Source: JBJXGF01 sp046153015 (GTDB taxonomy: Bacteria > Actinomycetota > Acidimicrobiia > Acidimicrobiales > CAIXPF01). Taken from it: a DNA stretch of 14,494 bases. Shown piece after piece: positions 14,388 through 14,494 of this stretch. The position numbers and the translations under genes were made by a program. The stretch lies in assembly GCA_046153015.1 (NCBI GenBank), contig JBJXGF010000291.1:1-14494 (forward strand). Reading direction: 5' to 3'. The notes beneath the pieces were generated by a model that was given only the letters and a program-made list of their open reading frames with translations, made no database searches and was not told the DNA's origin. Every line of letters starts with the position of its first letter. Within the stretch, counting starts at the first letter, position 1.

Positions 14388-14494
14388 CTAGCCCGTGTTG
14401 CGCTCGGCCCGAGCCGGCGCGGTCGAGGCCGCCGCGGGCCGCAGGGCCGCTTGCAGGCAGCGCCAGAGCGGGCGCAGCGCCTCCTGCGCCGACG
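14388..14494 (-). CDS. C-terminal end of an unidentified gene (5' part outside window)
   Basis: Minus-strand frame open from the right edge to TAG at 14388-14390, giving 34 codons. Thirty-two of these end in G or C, much as in neighbouring genes, and the other frames read as Arg- or Gly/Ala-rich shadows. The visible residues start SAQEALRPLWRCLQAAL and end in an Ala/Pro-rich, probably disordered tail. This is too little to name a family. It is on the same strand as the MenE-like gene and 36 bases before it, so it may belong to the same operon; a menaquinone role would be a guess. Confidence 0.55.
   Translation of the reverse strand, partial: SAQEALRPLWRCLQAALRPAAASTAPARAERNTG

Noticed and set aside
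1..14494. Mobile element, prophage, CRISPR array, defence system or tRNA
   Set aside because: No transposase, integrase, terminal repeats, spaced direct repeats or tRNA-like cloverleaf was seen; gene content and base composition are uniform across the window.

Overview
The window is a very GC-rich, densely coded stretch of bacterial chromosome, most likely from an actinobacterium. The best guess is a member of Acidimicrobiia or a relative. Evidence for this: codon third positions are almost all G or C; GTG (and one TTG) starts are frequent; a DivIVA-like polar growth protein lies directly before lspA and an rluD-type gene; a bacterial proteasome activator (Bpa) of the mycobacterial type is present; DnaE is of the actinobacterial DnaE1 type with a complete PHP domain; and some promoters look leaderless or nearly so. 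The genus cannot be fixed from this sequence.

Layout. (1) 1-1930, plus strand: the proline-rich C-terminal tail of a DivIVA-like protein, then lspA (lipoprotein signal peptidase) and an RluD-family pseudouridine synthase, each overlapping the previous gene. (2) 1958-2398, minus: an Rrf2/IscR-like regulator, convergent with rluD and divergent from the next operon. (3) 2442-7573, plus: a tightly packed operon of a type I phosphodiesterase / alkaline phosphatase-superfamily enzyme, the proteasome activator bpa, and dnaE, whose GTG start overlaps the bpa stop codon. (4) 7652-8727, plus: a 225-residue protein of unknown function (possibly GNAT-like) with its own promoter-like region, and a 105-residue protein with two predicted membrane segments. 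(5) 8755-10223, plus: an SMP-30/gluconolactonase-family protein and a short nitroreductase-family protein. (6) 10293-12560, plus: a membrane-anchored PAS-GGDEF-EAL protein whose cyclase and phosphodiesterase motifs both look intact, preceded by a possible sigma-28/WhiG-type promoter. (7) 12520-14494, minus: a low-molecular-weight protein tyrosine phosphatase that overlaps the GGDEF-EAL gene tail to tail, a 158-base gap with a strong hairpin, a MenE-like acyl-CoA ligase, and the last 34 codons of an unidentified gene running off the right edge.

Most of the window is housekeeping: envelope biogenesis, RNA modification, replication, regulated proteolysis and probably menaquinone synthesis. I found no phage, insertion sequence, CRISPR array, tRNA or rRNA, and no clear defence or biosynthetic cluster. 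The items most worth a second look are the bpa-dnaE overlap, the candidate flagellar/sporulation-type promoter before the c-di-GMP gene, the hairpin at 13104-13153 whose only mismatch becomes a wobble pair in minus-strand RNA, and the uncharacterised protein at 7652-8329.
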